A stretch of 9,079 nucleotides of DNA from Gammaproteobacteria bacterium (GCA_028694565.1 JAQVKR010000076.1:1-9079), one strand, 5' to 3'. Shown: positions 1-6,786, numbered from the stretch's first letter. Numbers and translations: made by a program. The notes: a model not told the origin generated them from the letters alone.

Positions 1-1
1 G

Positions 2-2158
2 GTCATTCTCGGTGCCGCCATCAACCACTGGTACCACAACGACATGAACTACCGCGCCATCATGAACCTGCTGCACATGTGCGGGTGCGTGGGGCAGTCG
101 GGCGGCGGCTGGGCCCACTACGTGGGACAGGAGAAGCTGCGCCCGCAGGCGGGCTGGGCGCCGGTGGCCTTCGGCCTCGACTGGCACCGGCCGCCGCGGC
201 AGATGAACTCCACCAGCTTCTGGTACTTCCACACCGACCAGTGGCGCTACGAGCGGGTGGATGCCGACACGCTGCTCGCCCCCACCGCCAAGGGCAAGTA
301 CCGCGGCCACACCCTGGCCGATTACAACGTGGTCGCCCAGCGCCTCGGCTGGCTGCCCTCCGCGCCCCACTTCAACCGCAACCCGCTCGACATCGTCAGC
401 GATGCCGAGACCGCGGGGGCGGCCGACGAGGCAGGCGTGGGCAAGTACGTGGTGGAGCAGCTCAAGTCCGGCGCGCTCCACTTCGCCGCGGAGGACGTGG
501 ACGTCCCGGAGAGTTGGCCGCGCAACCTCTTCGTCTGGCGCGCGAACCTCATCGGCTGCTCGGCGAAGGGCCACGAGTACTTCCTGAAGCACCTGCTCGG
601 CGCCCAGAACGGCGTCATGTCCGAGGGCGTGGAAGGCGCGGCGACCAAGGAGATCAAGTGGCACGAGAAGGCGCCCATCGCCAAGCTCGACCTGATGGTG
701 GACATCAACTTCCGCCTCAACTCCACCGGCGCCTACTCGGACATCATCCTGCCCACCGCCACCTGGTACGAGAAGGCGGATCTCAACACCACCGACATGC
801 ATCCCTTTGTCCATCCGCTGTCCGAGGCGGTGGACCCGGCCTGGGAGTCGAAGACCGACTGGCAGATCTTCAAGACCATCGCCAAGCGCTTCTCGGAACT
901 GGCCGGAACCCATCTCGGCACCCGCAAGGACCTGGTGGCCCTGCCCATGCTCCACGACACCCCCATGGAGCTGGCCCAGCCCTTCGGCGTGCAGGACTGG
1001 AAGCGCGGGGAGTGCGAGCCGGTGCCCGGCAAGACCCTGCCGCTGCTGAAGGTGGTGGAGCGGGACTACGGCAACACCTACAAGAAGTTCACCTCGCTCG
1101 GGCCGCTGATGACCAAGCTCGGCAACAACGTCAAGGGCATCGACTGGGATACCCAGGACGAGTACGAGCACCTCAAGCACCACAACCGCACCATCCAGGA
1201 GGACGGCGTCTCCAAGGGCATGCCGCAGCTGGAGGACGACATCGCCGTGTGCGACACGGTGCTGCTGATGGCCCCGGAGACCAACGGCGAGGTGGCGCAC
1301 AAGTCGTGGAAGGCGCTGGGGAAGAAGACCGGCATCGACCACAACCACCTGTGCGATCCGCGCCGGGACGAGAAAATCCTCTACCGCGACATCCAGGCCC
1401 AGCCGCGCAAGATCATCACCGCGCCCACCTGGTCGGGGATCGAGTCCGAGGAGGTGAGCTACAACGCCGGCTGGACCAACATCCACGAGCACATCCCGTT
1501 CCGCACCCTCACCGGCCGGGCCCAGTTCTACCAGGACCACGAGTGGATGCTCGACTTCGGCGAGGGCTTCTGCGCCTACCGCCCGCCGGTGGATCTGAAG
1601 GCCCACGAGACGGTTCCCGACGCGGTGCGCGCCAAGCCGCACCTGGTGCTCAACTGGATCACCCCCCACTCCAAGTGGGGCATCCACTCCACCTACCAGG
1701 ACAACCTGCGCATGCTCACCCTGTTCCGCGGCGGGCCCTACATGTGGGTGGCCGAGGACGACGCCAAGAGCATCGGCCTCAGGGACAACGACTGGGTGGA
1801 GGCGGTGAACGCCAACGGCGCCACGGTGGCCAGGGTGGTGGTCTCCCAGCGGGTGCCGCGGGGCATGGCCATCATGTACCACGCCCAGGAGAAGAACGTG
1901 AACGTGCCCGGGTCCAACACCACCGGCAAGCGCGGCGGCATTCTCAACTCGGTGACCCGCGTGGTAGTCAAGCCCACCCACATGATCGGCGGCTACGCGC
2001 AGCTCTCCTACGGCTTCAACTACTACGGCACCGTGGGATCCCAGCGCGACGAGTACGTGGTGATCCACAAGATCGAGGACCGCGACGTGGACTGGCTGGA
2101 GCGTCCGCTCACCCCCGAGCGCGAAGCCCGGCTCAACCCCGTGGGCGTGAACAACTGA
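2..2158 (+). CDS. narG: Respiratory nitrate reductase alpha subunit NarG (5' truncated by window edge)
   Basis: Catalytic subunit of the membrane-bound, cytoplasm-facing nitrate reductase; it reduces nitrate to nitrite at a Mo-bisMGD centre using electrons from NarH. The reading frame is open from base 2, so the true start lies upstream; the first ATG in frame (44) is internal. The 718 residues seen correspond to about the last 58% of a typical ~1,240-residue NarG. The N-terminal Fe-S (FS0) motif and the Asp Mo ligand therefore lie outside the window. NarG-specific stretches are visible: GCVGQSGGGWAHYVGQEKLR near the start, SDIILPTATWYEK (about nt 738-776), and DIQAQPRKII and SPTWSG-like APTWSG around nt 1390-1440. 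The C-terminal molybdopterin-dinucleotide-binding domain (about nt 1640-2100) ends in PTHMIGGYAQLSYGFNYYGT. No frameshift or internal stop is seen. It is first of narGHJI here, but 125 bp separate it from narH, more than is usual for this operon. Confidence 0.97.
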   Translation, partial: VILGAAINHWYHNDMNYRAIMNLLHMCGCVGQSGGGWAHYVGQEKLRPQAGWAPVAFGLDWHRPPRQMNSTSFWYFHTDQWRYERVDADTLLAPTAKGKYRGHTLADYNVVAQRLGWLPSAPHFNRNPLDIVSDAETAGAADEAGVGKYVVEQLKSGALHFAAEDVDVPESWPRNLFVWRANLIGCSAKGHEYFLKHLLGAQNGVMSEGVEGAATKEIKWHEKAPIAKLDLMVDINFRLNSTGAYSDIILPTATWYEKADLNTTDMHPFVHPLSEAVDPAWESKTDWQIFKTIAKRFSELAGTHLGTRKDLVALPMLHDTPMELAQPFGVQDWKRGECEPVPGKTLPLLKVVERDYGNTYKKFTSLGPLMTKLGNNVKGIDWDTQDEYEHLKHHNRTIQEDGVSKGMPQLEDDIAVCDTVLLMAPETNGEVAHKSWKALGKKTGIDHNHLCDPRRDEKILYRDIQAQPRKIITAPTWSGIESEEVSYNAGWTNIHEHIPFRTLTGRAQFYQDHEWMLDFGEGFCAYRPPVDLKAHETVPDAVRAKPHLVLNWITPHSKWGIHSTYQDNLRMLTLFRGGPYMWVAEDDAKSIGLRDNDWVEAVNANGATVARVVVSQRVPRGMAIMYHAQEKNVNVPGSNTTGKRGGILNSVTRVVVKPTHMIGGYAQLSYGFNYYGTVGSQRDEYVVIHKIEDRDVDWLERPLTPEREARLNPVGVNN

Positions 2159-2168
2159 CAAAAGATCA

Positions 2169-2262
2169 TTCACCACGAAGGCATGAAGGACACCGAAGGC
2201 AGAGCGATGGCCGAGAACGGGGCAAATGCAGCTCTTCGCGCCCTTCGTGACTTCGTGGTGAG
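2169..2262. repeat. Imperfect palindromic GAAGG-type repeat between narG and narH
   Basis: Left arm 2169-2205 and right arm 2231-2262 are imperfect reverse complements. The outermost 11 bases (TCACCACGAAG at 2170-2180) pair perfectly with 2251-2261. Further inward, two more GAAG units per arm, spaced about 9-10 nt, align with a few mismatches. The loop is roughly 2206-2230. As RNA this would be a long stem-loop inside the nar message, between the narG stop (2156-2158) and the narH ribosome-binding site (2272-2277). The sequence resembles a dispersed intergenic palindrome type (CACCACGAAGGCACGAAGG-like) that I recall from several proteobacterial genomes; that family assignment is from memory. 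It could stabilise the upstream message, attenuate transcription or simply be a neutral insertion. Confidence 0.75.
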
Positions 2263-2283
2263 ACTCTCTTTGAGGAGATTTTC

Positions 2284-3852
2284 ATGAAGATCCGTGCACA
2301 GATCGCGATGGTCCTCAACCTGGACAAGTGCATCGGTTGCCACACCTGTTCGGTGACCTGCAAGAACATCTGGACCAACCGCAAGGGCGTGGAGTACGCC
2401 TGGTTCAACAACGTGGAGAGCAAGCCCGGCATCGGCTATCCCAAGCAGTGGGAGAACCAGGACAAGTGGCGCGGGGGCTGGACGCTGAAGAACGGCCGGC
2501 TCGAGCTGAAGGCGGGCGGGCGCGCCTCCAAGCTGATCAACATCTTCGCCAATCCCGACATGCCGGAGATCGACGACTACTACGCGCCCTTCGACTACGA
2601 CTACGCGCACCTGCAGAACGCGCCGCTGTCCGAGGCGACGCCCACCGCCCGGCCCCGCTCCCAGATCGACGGCTCGCGCATGGAGAAGATCCACTGGGGC
2701 CCCAACTGGGAGGACGACCTCGCCGGGGAGTTCGCCGAGCGCGCCCGGGACACGAATTTCGCCGACATCGAGAAGCAGATGTACGGCCAGTTCGAGAACA
2801 CCTTCCACATGTACCTGCCGCGGCTGTGCAACCACTGCCTGAACCCGGCCTGCGTGGCCGCCTGCCCCGCCGGATCCATCTACAAGCGGGAGGAGGACGG
2901 GGTGGTGCTGGTGGACCAGGACAAGTGCCGCGGCTGGCGCATGTGCATCAGCGGCTGTCCCTACAAGAAGGTCTACTACAACTGGGAGTCCGGCAAGTCG
3001 GAGAAGTGCATCCTCTGCTACCCCCGCATCGAGTCGGGCATGCCCACCGCGTGCGCCGAATCCTGCGTTGGCCGCATCCGCTACATGGGCGTCATCCTCT
3101 ATGACGCCGACCGGATCGGAACGGCCGCCGCCACCGAGAACCCCAAGGGACTCTACGAGGCCCACCAGGACGTGTTCTGCGATCCCAACGACCCGGCGGT
3201 CATCGAGCAGGCGCGGCGCGACGGCATCCCCGAGAGCTGGATCATCGCGGCGCAGAATTCCCCGGTATGGAAGATGGCCATGGAATGGAAGATCGCCTTC
3301 CCCATCCACCCGGAGTTCCGCACCCTGCCCATGATGTGGTACGTGCCGCCGCTCTCGCCCGTGCAGAGCCAGCTCGACCAGGGCAACCTGCCCACCGGCG
3401 AGGACGGGGTCATCCCCACCGCGGAGGCGCTGCGCTTCCCCGCCCGCTACCTGGCCAACCTGCTCACCGCGGGCGACACCGCGCCCATCATCAGCGCGCT
3501 CAACCGGCTCATCGCCATGCGCAGCCACCAGCGCTCCAAGCGGGTGGAGGGCAGCGGCAACGCCGCGGTGCTGGAACGGGTCGGGCTCACCGAGGCCGAG
3601 GCCGAGGAGATGTACCGCTATCTGGCCATCGCCAACTACGAGGACCGCTTCGTCATTCCCACCTCCCACGAGGAGATGCGCCAGGAGGACCCCTACGCCT
3701 TCCAGGGCCAGATGGGGTTCGGGCCCGGCAACAGCAGTTCCTACGGCATGGACGCGGGCGAGGGCTTCAGCCTGTTCCCCACCCGCCGCACCCGCTCGGA
3801 GGTGCCCATCACCTTCGTCCCGCCGCCGAGCAAGAAGACCGAGAAGGCCTGA
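2284..3852 (+). CDS. narH: Respiratory nitrate reductase beta subunit NarH
   Basis: Iron-sulfur electron-transfer subunit of nitrate reductase, carrying electrons from the NarI hemes to NarG. It has 522 residues (E. coli NarH is 512). The start ATG is set by GAGGAG at 2272-2277 and by MKIRAQIAMVLNLDKC matching the family N-terminus. All four cysteine groups are present: C16/C19/C22/C26; C182/C185/C190/C194; C215/C221/C225 with Trp218 replacing the second Cys (CRGWRMC); and C242/C245/C257/C261. The Trp substitution is the family hallmark that makes one centre [3Fe-4S] rather than [4Fe-4S], so the expected set is three [4Fe-4S] plus one [3Fe-4S]. No signal peptide is seen, in keeping with a cytoplasmic location. 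The stop is followed after 12 bp by narJ. All metal-binding residues appear intact. Confidence 0.98.
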   Translation: MKIRAQIAMVLNLDKCIGCHTCSVTCKNIWTNRKGVEYAWFNNVESKPGIGYPKQWENQDKWRGGWTLKNGRLELKAGGRASKLINIFANPDMPEIDDYYAPFDYDYAHLQNAPLSEATPTARPRSQIDGSRMEKIHWGPNWEDDLAGEFAERARDTNFADIEKQMYGQFENTFHMYLPRLCNHCLNPACVAACPAGSIYKREEDGVVLVDQDKCRGWRMCISGCPYKKVYYNWESGKSEKCILCYPRIESGMPTACAESCVGRIRYMGVILYDADRIGTAAATENPKGLYEAHQDVFCDPNDPAVIEQARRDGIPESWIIAAQNSPVWKMAMEWKIAFPIHPEFRTLPMMWYVPPLSPVQSQLDQGNLPTGEDGVIPTAEALRFPARYLANLLTAGDTAPIISALNRLIAMRSHQRSKRVEGSGNAAVLERVGLTEAEAEEMYRYLAIANYEDRFVIPTSHEEMRQEDPYAFQGQMGFGPGNSSSYGMDAGEGFSLFPTRRTRSEVPITFVPPPSKKTEKA

Positions 3853-3864
3853 GGAGAGGAGAAC

Positions 3865-4383
3865 ATGCGACTCTATACCGTCATTGCCCGCCTGCTGGAC
3901 TATCCCGACGAGCTCCTCCACGGCCACCTCGGGGCATTGCAGGAGTGGCTCCGCGATGAGCCCGAAATCGCCGCCGAGGACCGCGCCGCGGTCTCCGAGC
4001 TGGTGGCCTGGATGGGTTCGCAGCCGCTGCTGGCCCTCCAGGAGCACTACGTGCAGACCTTCGACATGACCCCAGAGCACAGCCTGCACCTGACCCATCA
4101 CCTGTTCGGCGACGACCGCGGCCGCGGGCCGGCGCTGGTGGATCTCTCCGAGCACTACAAGGGCGCGGGGCTGGAGGCGATGGCCGGCGAGTTGCCCGAC
4201 TACCTGCCGCTGGTGCTGGAGTACTGCTCCACGCTGGAGCCCTTCTCCGCCCGGGTCTTCCTGGGCGACGCGGCCAAGGTGATCCGGGTCCTGGCCGCCA
4301 ACCTGGAGCGCGCCGGCAGCCCCTACGCCCCGGTCCTGCGCGTCATCGAGAAACACGGGCACCTGGCCCGCACCGCCGCCTGA
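3865..4383 (+). CDS. narJ: Nitrate reductase molybdenum-cofactor assembly chaperone NarJ
   Basis: Dedicated TorD/NarJ-family chaperone that binds apo-NarG and helps insert the Mo cofactor and Fe-S centre before membrane attachment; it is not part of the finished enzyme. It has 172 residues. The start ATG follows purine-rich GGAGAGGAG (3853-3861). The family core is clear: N-terminal LYTVIARLLDYPDE, then YVQTFD (about residues 62-67), HHLFGDDRGRGPALVDLSEHY, and ELPDYLPLVLEY (about residues 109-120). It is clearly shorter than E. coli NarJ (about 236 residues): the protein stops soon after the SPYAPVLRVIEKHG segment, so the acidic C-terminal extension of the enterobacterial protein is absent. 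No frameshift is apparent, since narI follows at once. The position between narH and narI is the canonical order. Confidence 0.95.
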   Translation: MRLYTVIARLLDYPDELLHGHLGALQEWLRDEPEIAAEDRAAVSELVAWMGSQPLLALQEHYVQTFDMTPEHSLHLTHHLFGDDRGRGPALVDLSEHYKGAGLEAMAGELPDYLPLVLEYCSTLEPFSARVFLGDAAKVIRVLAANLERAGSPYAPVLRVIEKHGHLARTAA

Positions 4384-4394
4384 GGAGACACCCC

Positions 4395-5090
4395 ATGAAC
4401 CTGCACGACTTTCTGTACGGGGCCTACCCCTACCTGGCGGGAACCATCTTCCTGCTGGGCAACTGGATCCGCTTCGACCGCGAACAGTACACCTGGAAAA
4501 GCGACTCGAGCCAGATCCTCTCCAACCGCAACATGCGCCTGGCGAGCAACCTGTTCCACGTGGGCATCATCGCCATCTTCCTCGGCCACCTGGTGGGCCT
4601 GCTGACCCCCCACGGGCTGTTCCTGGCGCTGGGCGTGTCGGACATGCTGCACCAGTACGTGGCCATCGCCGCCGGCAGCGTATTCGGCACGCTGTGCCTC
4701 ATCGGCGGCGTGCTGCTGTGGCTGCGCCGGCTCACCAACCCGCGGGTGCGCCACGTCTCCCGCCAACGCGACATCTTCGTGCTCGGCTGGATCCTGGTCA
4801 CCCTGCTGCTGGGCCTCTCGACCATCCCCTTCTCCCTGCACCATGCGGCCAACGGGGACGCCTCGGTGATGATTGCGCTCGCCGAATGGGCCCAGAGCGT
4901 GTTCACCCTGAACGCCAACCCGGACCTGCTGCGGGGCGTGGACCTGATTTTCAGAATCCACCTCTTCTTCGGCATGACCGTGTTCCTCATCTTCCCCTTC
5001 ACCCGGCTGGTCCATGTCTGGAGCGTACCGCTCGGCTACCTGGGCAGGGCCTACCAGATCGTGCGGCGCAAGCAGGTGCCGGCGCGCTGA
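4395..5090 (+). CDS. narI: Respiratory nitrate reductase gamma subunit NarI (cytochrome b)
   Basis: Integral-membrane diheme cytochrome b that oxidises quinol on the periplasmic side and anchors NarGH. It has 231 residues, close to the 225 of E. coli NarI. The start ATG follows GAGGAGA (4382-4388), which overlaps the narJ stop codon, suggesting translational coupling. Five membrane segments are apparent at about residues 8-27, 51-75, 88-112, 127-147 and 184-205. The four heme-ligand histidines match the family: H55 (NLFHVG) and H65 (LGHLVG) in TM2, H189 (RIHLFFG) and H207 (LVHVWSVP) in and after TM5. These correspond to E. coli H56, H66, H187 and H205. The basic C-terminus (RRKQVPAR) fits a cytoplasmic end. 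It is last in the operon and is followed by a strong hairpin at 5099-5130. Confidence 0.97.
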   Translation: MNLHDFLYGAYPYLAGTIFLLGNWIRFDREQYTWKSDSSQILSNRNMRLASNLFHVGIIAIFLGHLVGLLTPHGLFLALGVSDMLHQYVAIAAGSVFGTLCLIGGVLLWLRRLTNPRVRHVSRQRDIFVLGWILVTLLLGLSTIPFSLHHAANGDASVMIALAEWAQSVFTLNANPDLLRGVDLIFRIHLFFGMTVFLIFPFTRLVHVWSVPLGYLGRAYQIVRRKQVPAR

Positions 5091-5098
5091 GCCCATCC

Positions 5099-5130
5099 GG
5101 CGCCCCGGCGGCATTCACCGTCGGGGCGCC
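5099..5130 (+). terminator. GC-rich stem-loop after narI, probable narGHJI terminator
   Basis: GGCGCCCCGGCGG (5099-5111) pairs with 5118-5130 over 13 bp with a single G-U wobble and a 6-base loop (CATTCA). It begins 8 bp after the narI stop. The downstream T-run is poor (only a GTTT at about 5138-5141), so it is not a textbook intrinsic terminator; it may act with Rho or protect the mRNA 3' end. A second dyad follows at 5147-5154/5170-5177 (TCCGGCCC/GGGCCGGA), which could reinforce it. Confidence 0.6.
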
Positions 5131-5230
5131 CCGGCCGGTTTCCCGATCCGGCCCTTCCGCCGCATGGGCGGGCCGGACCCGCCACTACCCCATTCGTGAT
5201 AGTCGCCCGCGACACTTAACCTGCATTGGA

Positions 5231-5236
5231 TATACT
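5231..5236 (+). promoter_or_regulatory. Possible sigma-70 -10 element upstream of the dsrC-like gene
   Basis: TATACT lies in a short AT-richer patch (about 5213-5243) within the 248-bp gap between narI and the dsrC-like gene, 103 bp before its ATG. No convincing -35 hexamer sits 16-18 bp upstream, so the promoter would need an activator or the call may be wrong. The position after the narI hairpin makes a separate transcription start plausible. Confidence 0.3.
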
Positions 5237-5338
5237 TCTTTACTGGCGGGAGAGCTAACATCCCTCGCCAGGGGACGGCAAAGATGCATGTCCGGCACGC
5301 GGTTCCCGTCCCGGCAAGCGGACCAGGAGAGCACGATC

Positions 5339-5710
5339 ATGGCGATGCAGACCAATCCCTATGCCCACCGGATCAAAACCATCAATGTCGACGGCCGTCC
5401 GGTGGAGACCGATTCCGAAGGCTACCTGCAGGATCTCGACGAATGGTCCGAAGCCTTCGCCGTCGCCCTCGCCGAAGAGGAGGGCCTGGCGCTCACCGGC
5501 GAGCACTGGGAGGTGATCCGCTTCATCCGCGACTACCATGAGCGGAACCACATCCAGGCCCAGGTGCGCCACATGATCCAGCATTTCCGCAAGGCATGGG
5601 GGCCCGAGCGCGGCAACAACCACTACCTGCACGACCTCTTCCCCCGGGGCGGCCCGCAGAAGCAGGGCAACCGCCTGGCCGGGATCCGCCGCACCAAGGG
5701 CGAGCACTGA
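5339..5710 (+). CDS. DsrC/TusE-family protein lacking both C-terminal cysteines
   Basis: 123-residue member of the DsrC/TusE/DsvC family. The start ATG at 5339 has AGGAGA (5325-5330) 8 bp upstream. A second ATG (5345) is possible; the open frame extending upstream is not coding-like. The family fold signature is clear: IKTINVDGRPVETDSEGYLQ (about residues 12-31), a DLDEWSEAFA helix, LTGEHWEVIRFIRDY, and the C-terminal HDLFPRGGPQKQGNRLAGIR. In DsrC the C-terminal arm ends KQACR...TGCV with two redox cysteines; TusE keeps the penultimate one. Here, aligned without gaps from KQ onward, those positions are Asn111 and Glu122, and the whole protein has no Cys. It therefore cannot carry persulfide or trisulfide in the usual way. 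It may be a regulatory or structural paralogue; cysteine-less DsrC homologues have been proposed as regulatory (the RspA group), as I recall. Its position after narGHJI suggests, but does not prove, a link to nitrate respiration. Confidence 0.9.
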   Translation: MAMQTNPYAHRIKTINVDGRPVETDSEGYLQDLDEWSEAFAVALAEEEGLALTGEHWEVIRFIRDYHERNHIQAQVRHMIQHFRKAWGPERGNNHYLHDLFPRGGPQKQGNRLAGIRRTKGEH

Positions 5711-5719
5711 CGGGAACAC

Positions 5720-5813
5720 GATGGACAAGGGACAAAGGTGAAAGGAGAATGGACAAGGGTGGTAAACACCCTGGTCTAACCTTTATCCATCAACCCTCAT
5801 CCCTTATCCACAG
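5720..5813. repeat. Dyad repeat built from four GGAYAARGG units
   Basis: The unit GGACAAGGG occurs on the + strand at 5723-5731 and 5751-5759. Close variants occur on the - strand at 5780-5788 (GGATAAAGG) and 5801-5809 (GGATAAGGG). The outer arms form an imperfect stem (about 5720-5744 with 5780-5812, several G-U pairs in RNA). The centre holds a perfect small hairpin, AGGGTG (5756-5761) with CACCCT (5767-5772) around a 5-base loop. The element fills nearly the whole gap between the dsrC-like stop (5708-5710) and the amidotransferase ATG (5818). It looks like a dispersed intergenic repeat rather than a terminator, as no T-run follows. Confidence 0.65.
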
Positions 5814-5817
5814 ACGC

Positions 5818-6516
5818 ATGAAACCGATACGCATATTCCGCCACGTGGCCTGCGAGGGCCCCGGCTACCTGGCCACCTGCCTCGACCGGGCCGGCATCCC
5901 CTGGGAACTGGTGGCCGTGGACGCGGGCGAGGCCGTTCCGGGCACGTTGGCCGACGTCTCCGGGCTGGTGTTCATGGGCGGGCCCATGAGCGTCAACGAT
6001 CCCCTGCCCTGGGTTGGCGCCGAACTGGCCCTGATCCGCCGGGCGGCGGACGCGGGCGTGCCGGTTCTGGGCCACTGCCTCGGCGGCCAGCTGATCGCCA
6101 AGGCGCTGGACGGCTCGGTGGGGCCGAACGCGGTGCGGGAGATCGGCTGGCACCCGGTGGAGCGGCTGCCGGACACGGACGCCTGGCTGGAGGGGCTGCC
6201 GGCCAGTTTCACGGCTTTCCACTGGCACGGCGAAACCTTCACCCTCCCGGCGGGGGCCGCGCCCCTGCTCCGCAGCGCGCACTGCGGGAACCAGGCCTTC
6301 GCCATCGGCAACATCCTCTCCCTCCAGTGCCACGTGGAGATGACCGCCCCGATGGTGCGCGAGTGGGCCGCGCTCTACCGCGATGAACTGGACGATCCCT
6401 CCCCCGCGGTCCAGGATTCCGGAGAGATGCTCGCGGATATCGAGACCCGCGTGGCCGGACAGCAGGCCGCCGCGGATCGCCTCTACCGTCGGTGGCTGCG
6501 CCCCATCATCGGCTGA
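5818..6516 (+). CDS. Class I glutamine amidotransferase-like protein
   Basis: A 232-residue stand-alone class I (triad) glutamine amidotransferase domain of the GuaA-like type. Such domains hydrolyse glutamine and deliver ammonia to a partner; the partner or acceptor here is unknown. The catalytic triad is visible: nucleophile Cys87 in GHCLGGQ, and His172 and Glu174 in LSLQCHVEM. Other family marks are the N-terminal IRIFRHVACEGPGYL, the FMGGPMSVND oxyanion-side loop (residues 52-61) and FHWHGETF (134-141). The start at 5818 is chosen because MKPIRIFRH fits the usual N-terminus, though no Shine-Dalgarno precedes it. An in-frame ATG at 5749 has AAAGGAG only 1-2 bases upstream and would add 23 residues encoded by the repeat. 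The gene probably forms a unit with the small gene 34 bp downstream. Substrate specificity cannot be told from sequence. Confidence 0.85.
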   Translation: MKPIRIFRHVACEGPGYLATCLDRAGIPWELVAVDAGEAVPGTLADVSGLVFMGGPMSVNDPLPWVGAELALIRRAADAGVPVLGHCLGGQLIAKALDGSVGPNAVREIGWHPVERLPDTDAWLEGLPASFTAFHWHGETFTLPAGAAPLLRSAHCGNQAFAIGNILSLQCHVEMTAPMVREWAALYRDELDDPSPAVQDSGEMLADIETRVAGQQAAADRLYRRWLRPIIG

Positions 6517-6550
6517 CGCCCCACCCCGGGACCTGTCCGGAGGAAACGAA

Positions 6551-6748
6551 ATGAGCCGGGAAACGGACCGCAGACTGGCCGAGCGGGTACGCAGCGCCTG
6601 CATCGAGGCGGCGCTCGCCGGTTATGAAAACGCCTCCATCTCCGGGCTGTGCCACGAGGGCGCCTGGGAGGCGGCCATAAGCGCCATCCGCATGGCCGAT
6701 CTCGATGAAGTGCTGACCAGCCGGCCCAACGCTCCCGACCAGCCGTAA
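6551..6748 (+). CDS. Small conserved-looking protein, function unknown
   Basis: 65-residue protein beginning MSRETDRRLAERVRSACIEA. The start ATG has an excellent ribosome-binding site, GGAGG (6539-6543), 7 bp upstream, and the gene begins 34 bp after the amidotransferase stop. It is predicted largely helical, with no signal peptide or membrane segment and with two Cys (one in ACIEAAL, one in GLCHEGAWEAA). The pattern AALxGYENASISGLCHEGAWEAAISAIRxxDL resembles short proteobacterial proteins that I recall being loosely labelled acetyltransferase in databases, although at this length it cannot be a complete GNAT enzyme. The opposite-strand frames here are arginine/glycine/alanine-rich shadows. 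I do not assign a function; co-transcription with the amidotransferase is the only contextual clue. Confidence 0.7.
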   Translation: MSRETDRRLAERVRSACIEAALAGYENASISGLCHEGAWEAAISAIRMADLDEVLTSRPNAPDQP

Positions 6749-6754
6749 CCCGGC

Positions 6755-6786
6755 GGCCGGAACCGGCGCGCGGTTCGATCCCGGCC
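6755..6786 (+). terminator. GC-rich stem-loop after the amidotransferase/small-protein unit
   Basis: GGCCGG-AACCG (6755-6765) pairs with CGGTT (6771-6775) and CCGGCC (6781-6786), leaving a 5-base loop (GCGCG) and a 5-base bulge (CGATC). It starts 6 bp after the TAA stop. No T-run follows, so it is at best a Rho-assisted terminator or an mRNA end-stabilising structure. Confidence 0.45.

Noticed and set aside
79..2250. 723-codon + strand frame overlapping narG
   Set aside because: Arg/Ala/Gly/Pro-rich low-complexity translation, a frame shadow of narG.
2170..4362. 730-codon open frame on the - strand across narH and narJ
   Set aside because: Protein is rich in Val/Leu/Gly/His/Arg runs with no recognisable domain, and it lies antisense to two unmistakable genes; high-GC codon bias keeps this frame free of stops.
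4694..5338. Open frame upstream of and fused to the dsrC-like gene
   Set aside because: It overlaps narI in another frame and is Arg/Pro/Ala-rich; the dsrC-like ATG at 5339 has its own ribosome-binding site and matches the family start.
5720..5813. CRISPR-like or tandem repeat array
   Set aside because: Units are only 9 bp, in opposed orientation and unevenly spaced, with no spacers or cas genes; a dyad repeat fits better.
5596..5817. In-frame upstream extension of the amidotransferase
   Set aside because: Overlaps the dsrC-like C-terminus and runs through the repeat; homologous proteins start near MKPIRIFRH.
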